Shown piece after piece: positions 6,871 to 13,865 of a stretch of DNA of 64,000 nt. How positions within the stretch are numbered: position 1 is the stretch's first letter; every line of letters begins with the position of its first letter. Where the stretch lies: NCBI RefSeq assembly GCF_000311725.1, contig NZ_HE978511.1:116610-180609 (forward strand), written 5' to 3'. The position numbers and the translations under genes are program-made. The notes below the pieces were generated by a model. The model was not told the origin of the DNA. It made no database searches and worked only from the letters and a program-made list of their open reading frames with translations. This DNA comes from Robertmurraya massiliosenegalensis JC6. Lineage in GTDB: Bacteria; Bacillota; Bacilli; Bacillales; Cytobacillaceae.

Positions 6871-7290
6871 AAGAACAAATAAAAAAGCAAGTGAAAAAAC
6901 GCATCAACATGCGCATCACTTGCTTGAGATATAAATATAAATATTAAAAAAGCTAATTAAAGACATGAGAATAGTATGTATAATCCAGATCATGAATGGA
7001 AAGCTTTTTAATATTTAAATATATCAATAGGTTCAGAGTCTATATAGCAAATAATTACTTTTACCACTCTTATTGACCGTTTCACAAGTTGATATGCATC
7101 CCGCACACTGGTTGTAAAGTAACCAACTTATAAAATTTGAGCTTTTAACTCAATCAATAGGGCAACTACGTTGCCAATCGGCATTTGACCCGGCGAACCG
7201 ATGCCTTAACTTTTTCCAAAAGAAAAAGTGGTCAAAATTATCTGCTTGGAAAGACCCTGATATTGACTATCTGCTTTCCATTAATAATTC
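6871..7290 (-). ncRNA. Candidate structured leader RNA of the polyamine operon
   Basis: Read on the minus strand from about 7290, a series of helices is visible. GGAAAG/CTTTCC encloses the 7276-7225 region, ACTTTTTC/GAAAAAGT is a perfect hairpin, and TTTGACC/GGTCAAA spans it. GGCAT and ATGCC cross that helix as a possible pseudoknot. These are followed by GGCAAC/GTTGCC, TTGAG/CTCAA and AAGTTG/CAACTT. The leader ends in a strong terminator just before the dehydrogenase. I do not recognise it as a T-box, S-box, L-box, M-box, c-di-GMP, c-di-AMP or other riboswitch I know. Boundaries are approximate. Confidence 0.45.
6880..6926 (-). terminator. Attenuator-like terminator before the polyamine operon
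   Basis: On the minus strand AAGCAAGTGATGCGCAT pairs with ATGCG and TTTTTTCACTTGCTT, followed by TTTTTTATTTG. It lies inside the leader, only about 50 bases before the start codon, where it would act as an attenuator. Confidence 0.8.
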
Positions 7291-7447
7291 ATTCACTATA
7301 TTAACAACAATCATTTAAAAATGCTATAAAAAAATGAAAAAAGTTAAAAATTATTCTCTCACCAAAAATCGATAACTGTAGCAATGTTTCACAAATTCTT
7401 AATATTTTTACGGATTAATAGATAATAAGTTCTTGTATACTAGATTT

Positions 7448-7461
7448 AGAAAGCGCTTACG
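7448..7461 (+). promoter_or_regulatory. Possible CcpA cre site
   Basis: AGAAAGCGCTTACG matches 12 of 14 positions of the cre consensus TGWAARCGYTWNCW and lies 29 bp before the small gene at 7490. Confidence 0.3.
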
Positions 7462-7489
7462 AAAATAAGCTCACAAAGGGGTGTTGATG

Positions 7490-7687
7490 ATGAACTATCA
7501 AGAAATCAAACAAACATTAGAAGAAAAGAAGCATCACCTAGAGGATAAATTAAAGGATCCAACACTTTTAAAAGAACAAAAAGAAGAAATTCAAAGTGCC
7601 ATCGATAACTACGAGTATATCATTGAATTAACTGAAATGAATCACTACAAAAGAGGAACGCTTATTGAAGGCTCAACGAATAACTAA
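7490..7687 (+). CDS. Small helical protein, DUF3896-like
   Basis: 65 aa from the ATG at 7490, 8 bases after AAAGGGG; earlier GTG/TTG/ATG codons overlap or crowd that site. The sequence is charged and helical (EIKQTLEEKKHHLEDKLKD, then a Glu/Lys-rich stretch and YEYIIELTEMNHYKRG), suggesting a helical hairpin. It resembles the small Bacillus family DUF3896 as I remember it, of unknown function. Good SD, a clean terminator downstream and a possible cre site upstream support a real, free-standing gene. Confidence 0.7.
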   Translation: MNYQEIKQTLEEKKHHLEDKLKDPTLLKEQKEEIQSAIDNYEYIIELTEMNHYKRGTLIEGSTNN

Positions 7688-7696
7688 AACTAGTAG

Positions 7697-7729
7697 AGGA
7701 GCTTACATTTCGCAAGCTCCTTTTTTTTA
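7697..7729 (+). terminator. Terminator between the small gene and the convergent NMO gene
   Basis: GGAGCTT pairs with AAGCTCC and is followed by nine T residues. Confidence 0.88.
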
Positions 7730-7735
7730 TTCAAA

Positions 7736-8701
7736 TTAATGAGTCACCTCCCATAACTTCTTTTTTGCAGCAACATATTCTTTCTGAAGTTTTTCTACAA
7801 ATTCTGCAGCTGATGTAATCTCTTTAACAGCCGCAATCCCTTGTCCACTCCCCCAAATATCTTTCCATGCTTTCGCATTCGTTTCACCACCAAAATTCAT
7901 TTTTGAAGGATCACTCTCAGGGAGAGCAGTTGGATCCAATCCTGCAGCACGAATGGATGGTGCCAAATAGTTCCCGTGTACACCAGTAAAAAGATTGCTA
8001 TAAACAATATCATCAGAAGTACATTCAACGATTGTTTGCTTATATTCTGTAGCCGCCCTCGCTTCTTTCGTCGCAATAAAAGGTGAGCCAATATAGGCAA
8101 AATCTGCCCCCATTGCTTGGGTAGCTAAGATAGCGTTTCCATTTGCGATCGAGCCTGCTAACGAAAGGGGTCCATCAAACCATTCTCGAATCTCTTGTAC
8201 TAACGCAAAGGGGCTTTTGTTCCCTGCATGACCGCCAGCACCTGTGGCTACTGCAATTAATCCGTCCGCTCCTTTTTCAATCGCCTTATGGGCAAAACGA
8301 TTATTGATAACATCATGAAAGACGACAGCCCCATAGCTATGAGCGGCAATATTCACTTCTTCTCTCGCTCCTAAAGACGTGATGATAATCGGAACTTTAT
8401 ATTTTACACATAGCTCCATATCCGCCTCTAAGCGGTCATTAGACTTATGAACAATTTGATTAATCGCAAAAGGGGCAGCAGGATGATCCGGATTTTTCGC
8501 ATTATAGGAAGCTAATTCTTCCGTAATTTCTGCAAGCCATTCATCCAATTGGGAAGCAGGTCGGGCATTTAATGCAGGCATCGAACCGACAATTCCCGCT
8601 TTACACTGTTCAATCACTAGTTTTGGATTACTAATAATAAAAAGTGGTGATCCTATGACTGGAATACGTAAATTTTGAAATATTGCTGGTATCCTTGACA
8701 T
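7736..8701 (-). CDS. Nitronate monooxygenase (2-nitropropane dioxygenase family)
   Basis: 321 aa TIM-barrel flavoenzyme. Visible family features are PVIGSPLFIISNPKLV at the N-terminus (FMN site), VGSMPAL, IITSLGAREEV, GADGLIAVATGAGGHAG (about 144-160), LAGSIANGNAILATQAMGAD (phosphate-binding) and AYIGSPFIAT. The family oxidises alkyl nitronates with O2; the physiological substrate in Bacillus is uncertain. It lies 33 bp after the MBL-fold gene on the same strand, so the two are probably co-transcribed. Confidence 0.88.
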   Translation of the reverse strand: MSRIPAIFQNLRIPVIGSPLFIISNPKLVIEQCKAGIVGSMPALNARPASQLDEWLAEITEELASYNAKNPDHPAAPFAINQIVHKSNDRLEADMELCVKYKVPIIITSLGAREEVNIAAHSYGAVVFHDVINNRFAHKAIEKGADGLIAVATGAGGHAGNKSPFALVQEIREWFDGPLSLAGSIANGNAILATQAMGADFAYIGSPFIATKEARAATEYKQTIVECTSDDIVYSNLFTGVHGNYLAPSIRAAGLDPTALPESDPSKMNFGGETNAKAWKDIWGSGQGIAAVKEITSAAEFVEKLQKEYVAAKKKLWEVTH

Positions 8702-8734
8702 TTAATTTCCTCCTTTTAATCTCATAAAATGACA

Positions 8735-9562
8735 CTATCGTAAAATAGAACGAATGATATGAATCGAATCCCATTCTCCTGAAGAAAAAAATGTGAGCGG
8801 ATACTTCTTTTTAAACAATTTCGCTTGTATCTCCAATTCATTCAATCCTTCCTTTTGAAGAGTGACAATCATTTCCTGCAATTCTTTTAAGTAATGAAGC
8901 TTGTTAGTCAAAGCTTTACGTCCATCTTTGATAAAACCAGCATGACAGCAGAATAATTCAGTAAAATCATACGTCAATACCTTTTCTAATGATTGAATAA
9001 TGGATGGAATACTTTCTTCACGTAAAGCAAGCTTCGTTTTCTGCGTCACATATAAATCTCCTGAAAAAAGCTGTCCTGTCTCACGATTTAGAAAAGCGAG
9101 ATGATCTTTAGCATGACCGGGTGTGGGAATGACATCCCATGTTGCCTTTCTTGATGTAAATGTCTCACCGATTGGAATTGCTTCATAGGGTTTCCTTTTG
9201 CCCCAAAATATCTTACGGTACAAAGGATAGTCAGCTTTCTTAGCACACTCTTCGATCGTCATTTCATTCTGATAAATTGTCAGTTGATATTCTCGTTGTA
9301 AAAAAGCTGCACCGCCAGTATGGTCTTCATGAAAATGGGTAATCACCACTTGCTCGACATCTGCCTCTGCAAAAAAAGGCTTAAACTCGTTTAATAGTAC
9401 TTGAGCACCTGTATCCACAAGTAGCCCATCCACTTCAAAACAATACACATTTAACTGAACATTATGAAGGGAAACCAATCCTTGAATATAACGTACATTC
9501 TCCTGTCTGCCCTTAATGGACCTCCTTTTTACAAGCAAATGATCACCACCTATTTTTACCAC
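8735..9562 (-). CDS. MBL-fold metallohydrolase
   Basis: Up to 275 aa. HFHEDH at 76-81 is the metal-binding HxHxDH motif. VIPTPGHAKDHLAF supplies the next His, LFSGDLYV the bridging Asp and LFCCHAGFI a late His, so the active site looks complete. It belongs to the glyoxalase-II-like part of the superfamily; the substrate is unknown. The frame opens with GTG at 9562 without a clear ribosome site; a TTG at about 9538 after GGTGG is an alternative. A TetR-type palindrome lies 20 bp upstream. Confidence 0.82.
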   Translation of the reverse strand: MVKIGGDHLLVKRRSIKGRQENVRYIQGLVSLHNVQLNVYCFEVDGLLVDTGAQVLLNEFKPFFAEADVEQVVITHFHEDHTGGAAFLQREYQLTIYQNEMTIEECAKKADYPLYRKIFWGKRKPYEAIPIGETFTSRKATWDVIPTPGHAKDHLAFLNRETGQLFSGDLYVTQKTKLALREESIPSIIQSLEKVLTYDFTELFCCHAGFIKDGRKALTNKLHYLKELQEMIVTLQKEGLNELEIQAKLFKKKYPLTFFSSGEWDSIHIIRSILR

Positions 9563-9582
9563 CTATATGTAAGATACCACAA

Positions 9583-9600
9583 AATGAATGGTCGTTCATT
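9583..9600. promoter_or_regulatory. TetR-type palindrome upstream of the MBL gene
   Basis: AATGAATGGTCGTTCATT is an inverted repeat (AATGAA/TTCATT, six-base spacer) 21 bp before the MBL-fold gene. Its form resembles TetR/FadR-type operators. No TetR-family gene is in the window. Confidence 0.45.
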
Positions 9601-9743
9601 ATTAATTTTCTTTTTATTCTAACTCTTCCCTATAAAAAAAAGAGCATCTTTTATCGATACCCTTACATTACACAATTATAAAGCCCACATTATGGATGAA
9701 AACCTCGATACTTTCATTCGTCAAAATTAGTTGACAAAAAAAG

Positions 9744-9938
9744 TTAAATATTAATAAGATGATCTATTTTTTCTTCGATGTATTTTGTTTCTAGAAAATC
9801 AAGCTTTAGTGCTAGATCTAGATACACAGGACTATTAGGGCCACTTTTGTGATACAATTCACTCTTTTTCGTACGTAGTATACTTATCTCTTTAAGTAGT
9901 TCCGTATTTTCAAACGGAACAAAAATCTGTTCTTTCAT
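9744..9938 (-). CDS. Spo0E-like aspartyl-phosphate phosphatase, divergent
   Basis: 64 aa helical hairpin. The pattern LLKEISILRTKKSELY...GPNSPVYLDLALKLD follows the Spo0E family layout (first helix with L..EI..LR.K, then Gly-Ser-Pro, then S-x-x-LD). Members dephosphorylate Spo0A~P and delay sporulation. The usual SQELD core reads ALKLD here, so Ser-Gln are missing and activity is doubtful. It is a single gene. Confidence 0.65.
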   Translation of the reverse strand: MKEQIFVPFENTELLKEISILRTKKSELYHKSGPNSPVYLDLALKLDFLETKYIEEKIDHLINI

Positions 9939-10243
9939 CTAACCTACACCCCGTTGAAAATAATATGCTTCGCTTTGAAGGATAAAATTTCGTTTTCCTA
10001 ACAATCAAAGCATGACTGATAGTAACATAGTCTTTCAAGCATGTAAATATTCAACTATAGGTTTAAAAAACTAAAAAATTTTGCGAAATACTATCTAGTG
10101 ACACTTTTGATTAAACTATGCTAAGAAAAGGAGCAAATAAAGCCATTCTAATGCATAATCACAAGCTATATTATAATAGCATTTCGACAAAAAATAAAAT
10201 AATTGTCAAATTACTGAAGATTAAATCAGCAGTAATATTTCCT
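9939..10243. other. Intergenic stretch without recognised features
   Basis: About 305 bp, AT-rich. I see no open frame with a good ribosome site, no convincing promoter and no hairpin with a T-run. Confidence 0.5.
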
Positions 10244-10378
10244 TTATTTTAAATTTACTGGCGTACAAACTGCATATAATTTTTCGACTGGTGCTGAAAC
10301 CTCTACTTTCACAACTTTAAATCCATTTCCATTTGTAACATTGTCACTTCTTTTGATCGTAAATTGACTCTCTTTCAT
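10244..10378 (-). CDS. Small 44-aa protein of unknown function
   Basis: The frame begins MKESQFTIKRSDNV and ends EKLYAVCTPVNLK. The ATG follows AAGGAAG by 8 bases. One Cys lies close to the C-terminus. It has no predicted membrane segment or signal peptide and does not resemble a family I know. Being short, the open frame alone is weak evidence; the ribosome site and the protein-like composition support it. Confidence 0.45.
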   Translation of the reverse strand: MKESQFTIKRSDNVTNGNGFKVVKVEVSAPVEKLYAVCTPVNLK

Positions 10379-10464
10379 TGTCCATACTTCCTTCCATCTC
10401 ATATTTCACACCGAAAATAATATATGACAGGAAGTCAAAAATGTGACTGCTTTTTTATGACAAA

Positions 10465-10788
10465 TTACAAAACCAAATCTAAATAGTTTCCATCCCCATA
10501 TTTAATCGGAAGTCCTTGTGCCTTCAACTCCTTCCATATTCTCCGATCAAGTGCATATGGATCTCGTTTTTGCAAAACTTTAATTTCTTCCTCAGTTAAA
10601 TGAAGCTCATAATAACGCTCGTCAATTTTTACATTCCAATGATAGTTTTCCACCTTCATGACAATCACTTCATAGGATGTATTCCATTCTTGCAATTGTC
10701 GTTCTACTGTTTTCGAAACATGGACTAAAAAATCTTCGCTGCTGAAATACTTTGCAATATAATTTCTTGCCATTCCACTTATATTCAT
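10465..10788 (-). CDS. Conserved-looking 107-aa protein under an S-box
   Basis: 107 aa, charged, no membrane segment. It opens MNISGMARNYIAKYFSSED and has an aromatic central part (YHWNVKIDERYYELHLTEEE). I do not recognise the family. Its leader carries an S-box riboswitch with its own promoter and terminator, so it is expected to be made when S-adenosylmethionine is low. That suggests a role in methionine, cysteine or SAM metabolism, but nothing in the protein itself shows one. Confidence 0.7.
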   Translation of the reverse strand: MNISGMARNYIAKYFSSEDFLVHVSKTVERQLQEWNTSYEVIVMKVENYHWNVKIDERYYELHLTEEEIKVLQKRDPYALDRRIWKELKAQGLPIKYGDGNYLDLVL

Positions 10789-10805
10789 ACACTATCTCTC
10801 CCCTA

Positions 10806-10849
10806 AAAAAATAAAAACTCCTCTTGCAATTTGGATACAAAAGGAGTTT
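10806..10849 (-). terminator. S-box terminator
   Basis: On the minus strand AAACTCCTTTTG pairs with CAAGAGGAGTTT and is followed by TTATTTTTTTA, between the S-box aptamer and the start of the 107-aa gene. Confidence 0.85.
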
Positions 10850-10857
10850 CGACCGTT

Positions 10858-10956
10858 TTATCATCCAAAGCAATCGCTTTGCTGGTTGGAGCACCTTGCG
10901 TTCATACAGGTTGCTGTGACGTCTTAGAGCCAGTTCTCTCGGTCACTCTTGATAAC
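10858..10956 (-). ncRNA. SAM-I (S-box) riboswitch
   Basis: The minus strand reads TTATCAAGAGTGACCGAGAG, then AACTGGCTCTAAGACG, CAGCAACC, AAGGTGCTCCAACCAGCAAA and closes with GATAA pairing with TTATC. These are the P1 stem, kink-turn/P2, CAGCAACC and GGTGCTCC-A-CC blocks of the S-box. The consensus GAGGGACTGGCCC is GAGAACTGGCTC here, with compensating pairing. A terminator follows, so SAM binding should stop transcription. Confidence 0.85.
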
Positions 10957-10971
10957 TATTTAATTATTCTT

Positions 10972-11001
10972 ATTATAGACTGAATAGTAACTAAATTTCA
11001 A
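10972..11001 (-). promoter_or_regulatory. SigA promoter of the S-box transcript
   Basis: On the minus strand TTGAAA and TATAAT are separated by 18 bp, ending 16 bp before the aptamer. Confidence 0.65.
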
Positions 11002-11080
11002 TTATTTATTGCCTTCATTTTTACTAACTTTTTTTAAAAAAATCTCATGAAATGACGGTGATTAAAACAGACTATGTAAT

Positions 11081-12094
11081 ATGAAAATGTTTAAAAAGCT
11101 AATATGGACCCTAATTATCATCTTCATCGCTGTTCCTTCAACCTGTCATGCCAATGAAGTCAATCCAAAGGTCATGTATACATATGAAGCATTAACCGAA
11201 GATATTTATCAACTTTCAAAGCAATATCCAAACCTCTTTACTTACAAAACATTGACGACCACTACCTTTGGAAGGAAAATTTGGGCAATCAAATTAGGCA
11301 ATGGGAAAACCTCTGTATTAATGCATGGAGCTCATCACGCAAGAGAATGGATGACAAGTGCTCTACTAATGAGAATGCTTGAGCGCTATTTAGAGGCATA
11401 TAATCAACATCAAGCAATCGAGGGATTTAACCCGAAAATATTTGATAAAGTGTCGATTTGGTTTGTTCCCATGGTCAATCCTGATGGCGTTACCCTGCAA
11501 CAATATGGGCTCCATGCTTTTCCAGCTTATACCCATAGAACGCTAATGGATATGAATGAAGGTTCAAGAGATTTTGCTAGATGGAAATCGAATATTCACG
11601 GAATCGATCTTAATCGTCAATATCCAGCTAATTGGGAAAATTTAAAAGGAGTGAATTCTAAACCAAGTTACCAATTCTACAAAGGTACGATGCCGTTAGA
11701 AGCAGAAGAAGTAAAAGCGCTCGTTGCTTTTACCCGTGAGATTAATCCAGAAATCGCTGCCGCCTATCACTCTTCAGGAAATGTAATATTTTGGGGATAC
11801 CATCAATGGGGACTCACCCATACGACGAAATTTACAGATGATTATTATACGATCGCTGAAAAAATCGCAGATATAACAAATTATGAATTAGAAGAACCGG
11901 CTTTTCATCAGCAAGGTGGTGGATTTACCGATTGGTTTGTGGAAGAGTTTGAAAAACCTGCATTCACTGTAGAAATCGGTCATTTAATTGAAAATAATAG
12001 CCTTCCACTCGATAATTTTCCATCGATTTGGAAGAGAAATAAAACCATCGGCTTATTCCTTGCAGAGAAGGCTTTACAAAGAAAGAAACAATAA
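11081..12094 (+). CDS. Secreted M14 zinc carboxypeptidase
   Basis: 337 aa. Residues 1-24 are a signal peptide (Lys-rich start, LIWTLIIIFIAVPS core, cleavage after CHA). The peptidase domain has the HARE zinc motif at 86-89 inside MHGAHHAREW, the Arg/Asn substrate clamp in DLNRQYPANW, the third zinc ligand in AAYHSSG and the catalytic Glu in TVEIGH. This is the gamma-D-glutamyl-meso-diaminopimelate peptidase type of M14, which cuts peptidoglycan peptides outside the cell; a general carboxypeptidase is the alternative. There is no clear ribosome site, and starts at 11081 and 11087 are both possible. Confidence 0.88.
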   Translation: MKMFKKLIWTLIIIFIAVPSTCHANEVNPKVMYTYEALTEDIYQLSKQYPNLFTYKTLTTTTFGRKIWAIKLGNGKTSVLMHGAHHAREWMTSALLMRMLERYLEAYNQHQAIEGFNPKIFDKVSIWFVPMVNPDGVTLQQYGLHAFPAYTHRTLMDMNEGSRDFARWKSNIHGIDLNRQYPANWENLKGVNSKPSYQFYKGTMPLEAEEVKALVAFTREINPEIAAAYHSSGNVIFWGYHQWGLTHTTKFTDDYYTIAEKIADITNYELEEPAFHQQGGGFTDWFVEEFEKPAFTVEIGHLIENNSLPLDNFPSIWKRNKTIGLFLAEKALQRKKQ

Positions 12095-12120
12095 AAAAGA
12101 GCAATCAAATGCTCTTTTTT
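12093..12120. terminator. Bidirectional terminator between carboxypeptidase and fdhD
   Basis: AAAAAAGAGCA pairs with TGCTCTTTTTT, giving A/T runs on both sides suitable for both convergent genes. Confidence 0.88.
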
Positions 12121-12959
12121 TTATTGAACAATTCCTCTTTACTTACAATTTCTTCATGTAGTCCCTTAGCTACCTTAATTCTTTCTGGACGAGTATAAAT
12201 ATTTAGTGAATCCTCCCTAATAAACCCAATCGTTGTGATCGCAAGTTGTTCGGCGAGTTCCAAAGCTAATTGAGTTGGCGCTGATTTAGAGAGGATGATT
12301 TCACATCCAATTTTGGCAACTTTTACTACTATTTCCGAAGAGATTCTTCCGCTGAAGGCAATGATTTTATCATGAATTTTTATATTGTTTTTTAGGCAAT
12401 AACCATAGATCTTATCTAGAGCATTATGACGACCGATATCCATCCGCATTAAAAGGATCCCATCTTTATCGCATAGTGCCGCATTGTGTACACCACCAGT
12501 CTCTTGAAATACCTTCGCACGACTCTCCATTTCACTCATAAGGCGAAAAGAATCCTCTATCGCTAACTTCACATTCAAGCGATCGACTTTCTTCGTGCCT
12601 AAAGCATCGGTAGCAAACACAAACCCTTGCCTACTCGCTCCACAACAGGACGTGATGTATCGTTTGTTTTGGAGCTTTTCATAAAAGGGATTCACTTCCT
12701 TCGTCTTAACATGAATAAAGCCCTCTTTTTCTTGAAACCAAATTTCTTCAATGTCTTCATATTTTTTAATTACACCTTCAGATGCGAGAAAACCGATCGT
12801 TAAATCATCTATATATTCTGGTGAACAGACCATCGTTACCCATTCTTTACCATTTAATTTCACTGTAAGAGGGTACTCTGTTACGATCGGATCATCCTTC
12901 GCTGCTAGATTTCCGTCTTGAAATCGCATGATCTTTCGCTTTATTTCAATCGGGTTCAT
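12105..12959 (-). CDS. fdhD: Formate dehydrogenase accessory sulfurtransferase FdhD
   Basis: 284 aa. The Cys pair of the FdhD loop is at 105-106 in ITSCCGASRQG. Further family motifs are TGGVHNAAL, IGRHNALDKIYG, FSGRISSEIVVKVAKIG and SKSAPTQLALELA. FdhD passes sulfur from a cysteine desulfurase to the bis-MGD molybdenum cofactor of formate dehydrogenase. It is the last gene of the FDH operon. A cysteine desulfurase gene lies 5 kb away at 18143 and could supply the sulfur. Confidence 0.95.
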   Translation of the reverse strand: MNPIEIKRKIMRFQDGNLAAKDDPIVTEYPLTVKLNGKEWVTMVCSPEYIDDLTIGFLASEGVIKKYEDIEEIWFQEKEGFIHVKTKEVNPFYEKLQNKRYITSCCGASRQGFVFATDALGTKKVDRLNVKLAIEDSFRLMSEMESRAKVFQETGGVHNAALCDKDGILLMRMDIGRHNALDKIYGYCLKNNIKIHDKIIAFSGRISSEIVVKVAKIGCEIILSKSAPTQLALELAEQLAITTIGFIREDSLNIYTRPERIKVAKGLHEEIVSKEELFNKKKSI

Positions 12960-12983
12960 ATCATCTTCCTTCCGTTTTTCTCA

Positions 12984-13127
12984 TTATTCCATTGGTTCGT
13001 ATAGATGGAACTTTCGATCTTGTTGACAAGCTTCACATACATGGAGAAAGCCCATTTCTATTTTGTCCCCATCTATTTCAGTTGGGTTCCATTCTTCTTC
13101 AACACCGCAAACCTCACAGACTCTCAT
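12984..13127 (-). CDS. 47-aa zinc-ribbon peptide in the FDH operon
   Basis: The frame begins MRVCEVCGVEEEW and has CEAC near residues 32-35, so two CxxC pairs form a small zinc ribbon. AGGAGG lies 7 bases before the ATG. It sits between the HMA-like gene and fdhD with short gaps, inside the FDH operon. I do not know a named family. A role in FDH maturation or cofactor handling is inference from position alone. Confidence 0.7.
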   Translation of the reverse strand: MRVCEVCGVEEEWNPTEIDGDKIEMGFLHVCEACQQDRKFHLYEPME

Positions 13128-13142
13128 GCCATGGCCTCCTTC

Positions 13143-13355
13143 TTATTGTTTGTGTAGATCATAACCAGAATCAATAATCGCTTGTTCAAAGTCCTGTAAG
13201 GAAGCTGCCTTCTCGTCAAAATTGACAACTGCTTCCTTGCTATTTACATTCACTTCTGCACTACGAACTCCCCATACCTCGTTTAAGGCATGGAGAATCT
13301 TGTCTGCATCTTCTTGAGAACGAATTCCTTGTAGTGTGATTTTTCCTCTTTCCAA
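13143..13355 (-). CDS. HMA-fold small protein without CxxC
   Basis: About 70 aa from the TTG at 13355, 8 bases after GAGGG; a GTG at 13364 overlaps that site. The beta-alpha-beta pattern KITLQGIRSQEDADKILHAL...VRSAEVNVNSKEAVVNFD...FEQAIIDSGYDL is that of heavy-metal-associated domains. The metal-binding GMTCxxC is replaced by GIRSQED, so it cannot bind copper in the usual way. It stands between DUF1641 and the zinc-ribbon peptide in the FDH operon. Confidence 0.75.
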   Translation of the reverse strand: MERGKITLQGIRSQEDADKILHALNEVWGVRSAEVNVNSKEAVVNFDEKAASLQDFEQAIIDSGYDLHKQ

Positions 13356-13367
13356 TCTAGTCACCCT

Positions 13368-13865
13368 CTAATTGACTTTTTCATTTTCCCGTTTAAACGC
13401 TTCTCCCATTCCATGCAAAAATTCAACCATCGTTGTTAGTGATACCTTTACATCTGGATCTCTTAAACTTGAACCTAATTTAATTAAACTTTTCTGCTCC
13501 CCAGTTTTGACGACATCTAACATCCGCTCAAAACCCGTATATAATCCTTGTAAAATCGATTGCAATTGTTCAGGATTAATTGAACCGACGAATTGGATCG
13601 CCGTCATTCCATTTTTTACGATATTATGAACACCTGTCTGATTTGCTTGTTGCATGGCAATGGCGCCAATATCTTCACGTTGCTCAAGCATTGATTTGGC
13701 TGCATCGAGGACGCCCATTTCATGTAAGCCTTTAATGATATCAAGCGTCGTCATTAAAGCTTCACGATTATCTCCAATAGCTTGAAGTAAGGTTGCGATC
13801 GACTCCTTTTGTTCATCTATTGGGTTCGGTACACTTTTACTAATTTGCCTGATCGCTTTCGCCAT
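13368..13865 (-). CDS. DUF1641 protein (YrhD/YjgD-like)
   Basis: 165 aa. DUF1641 features are LHEMGVLDAAKSMLEQREDI and GLYTGFERMLDVV; the C-terminal helix (VSLTTMVEFLHGMGEAFKRE) is characteristic. In Bacillus subtilis DUF1641 genes follow both FDH-like genes (yrhE-yrhD, yjgC-yjgD), as here. The start overlaps the end of the FDH gene by 26 bp, implying translational coupling. It is probably an accessory or electron-transfer partner; the biochemistry is not settled. Confidence 0.88.
   Translation of the reverse strand: MAKAIRQISKSVPNPIDEQKESIATLLQAIGDNREALMTTLDIIKGLHEMGVLDAAKSMLEQREDIGAIAMQQANQTGVHNIVKNGMTAIQFVGSINPEQLQSILQGLYTGFERMLDVVKTGEQKSLIKLGSSLRDPDVKVSLTTMVEFLHGMGEAFKRENEKVN

Noticed and set aside
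6871-7290. T-box or lysine riboswitch upstream of the polyamine operon
   Set aside because: AGAGTGGTA near 7060 (minus) resembles the T-box sequence at its first bases only; the ACCGCG half is missing and the terminator is 150 nt away. L-box blocks are absent.
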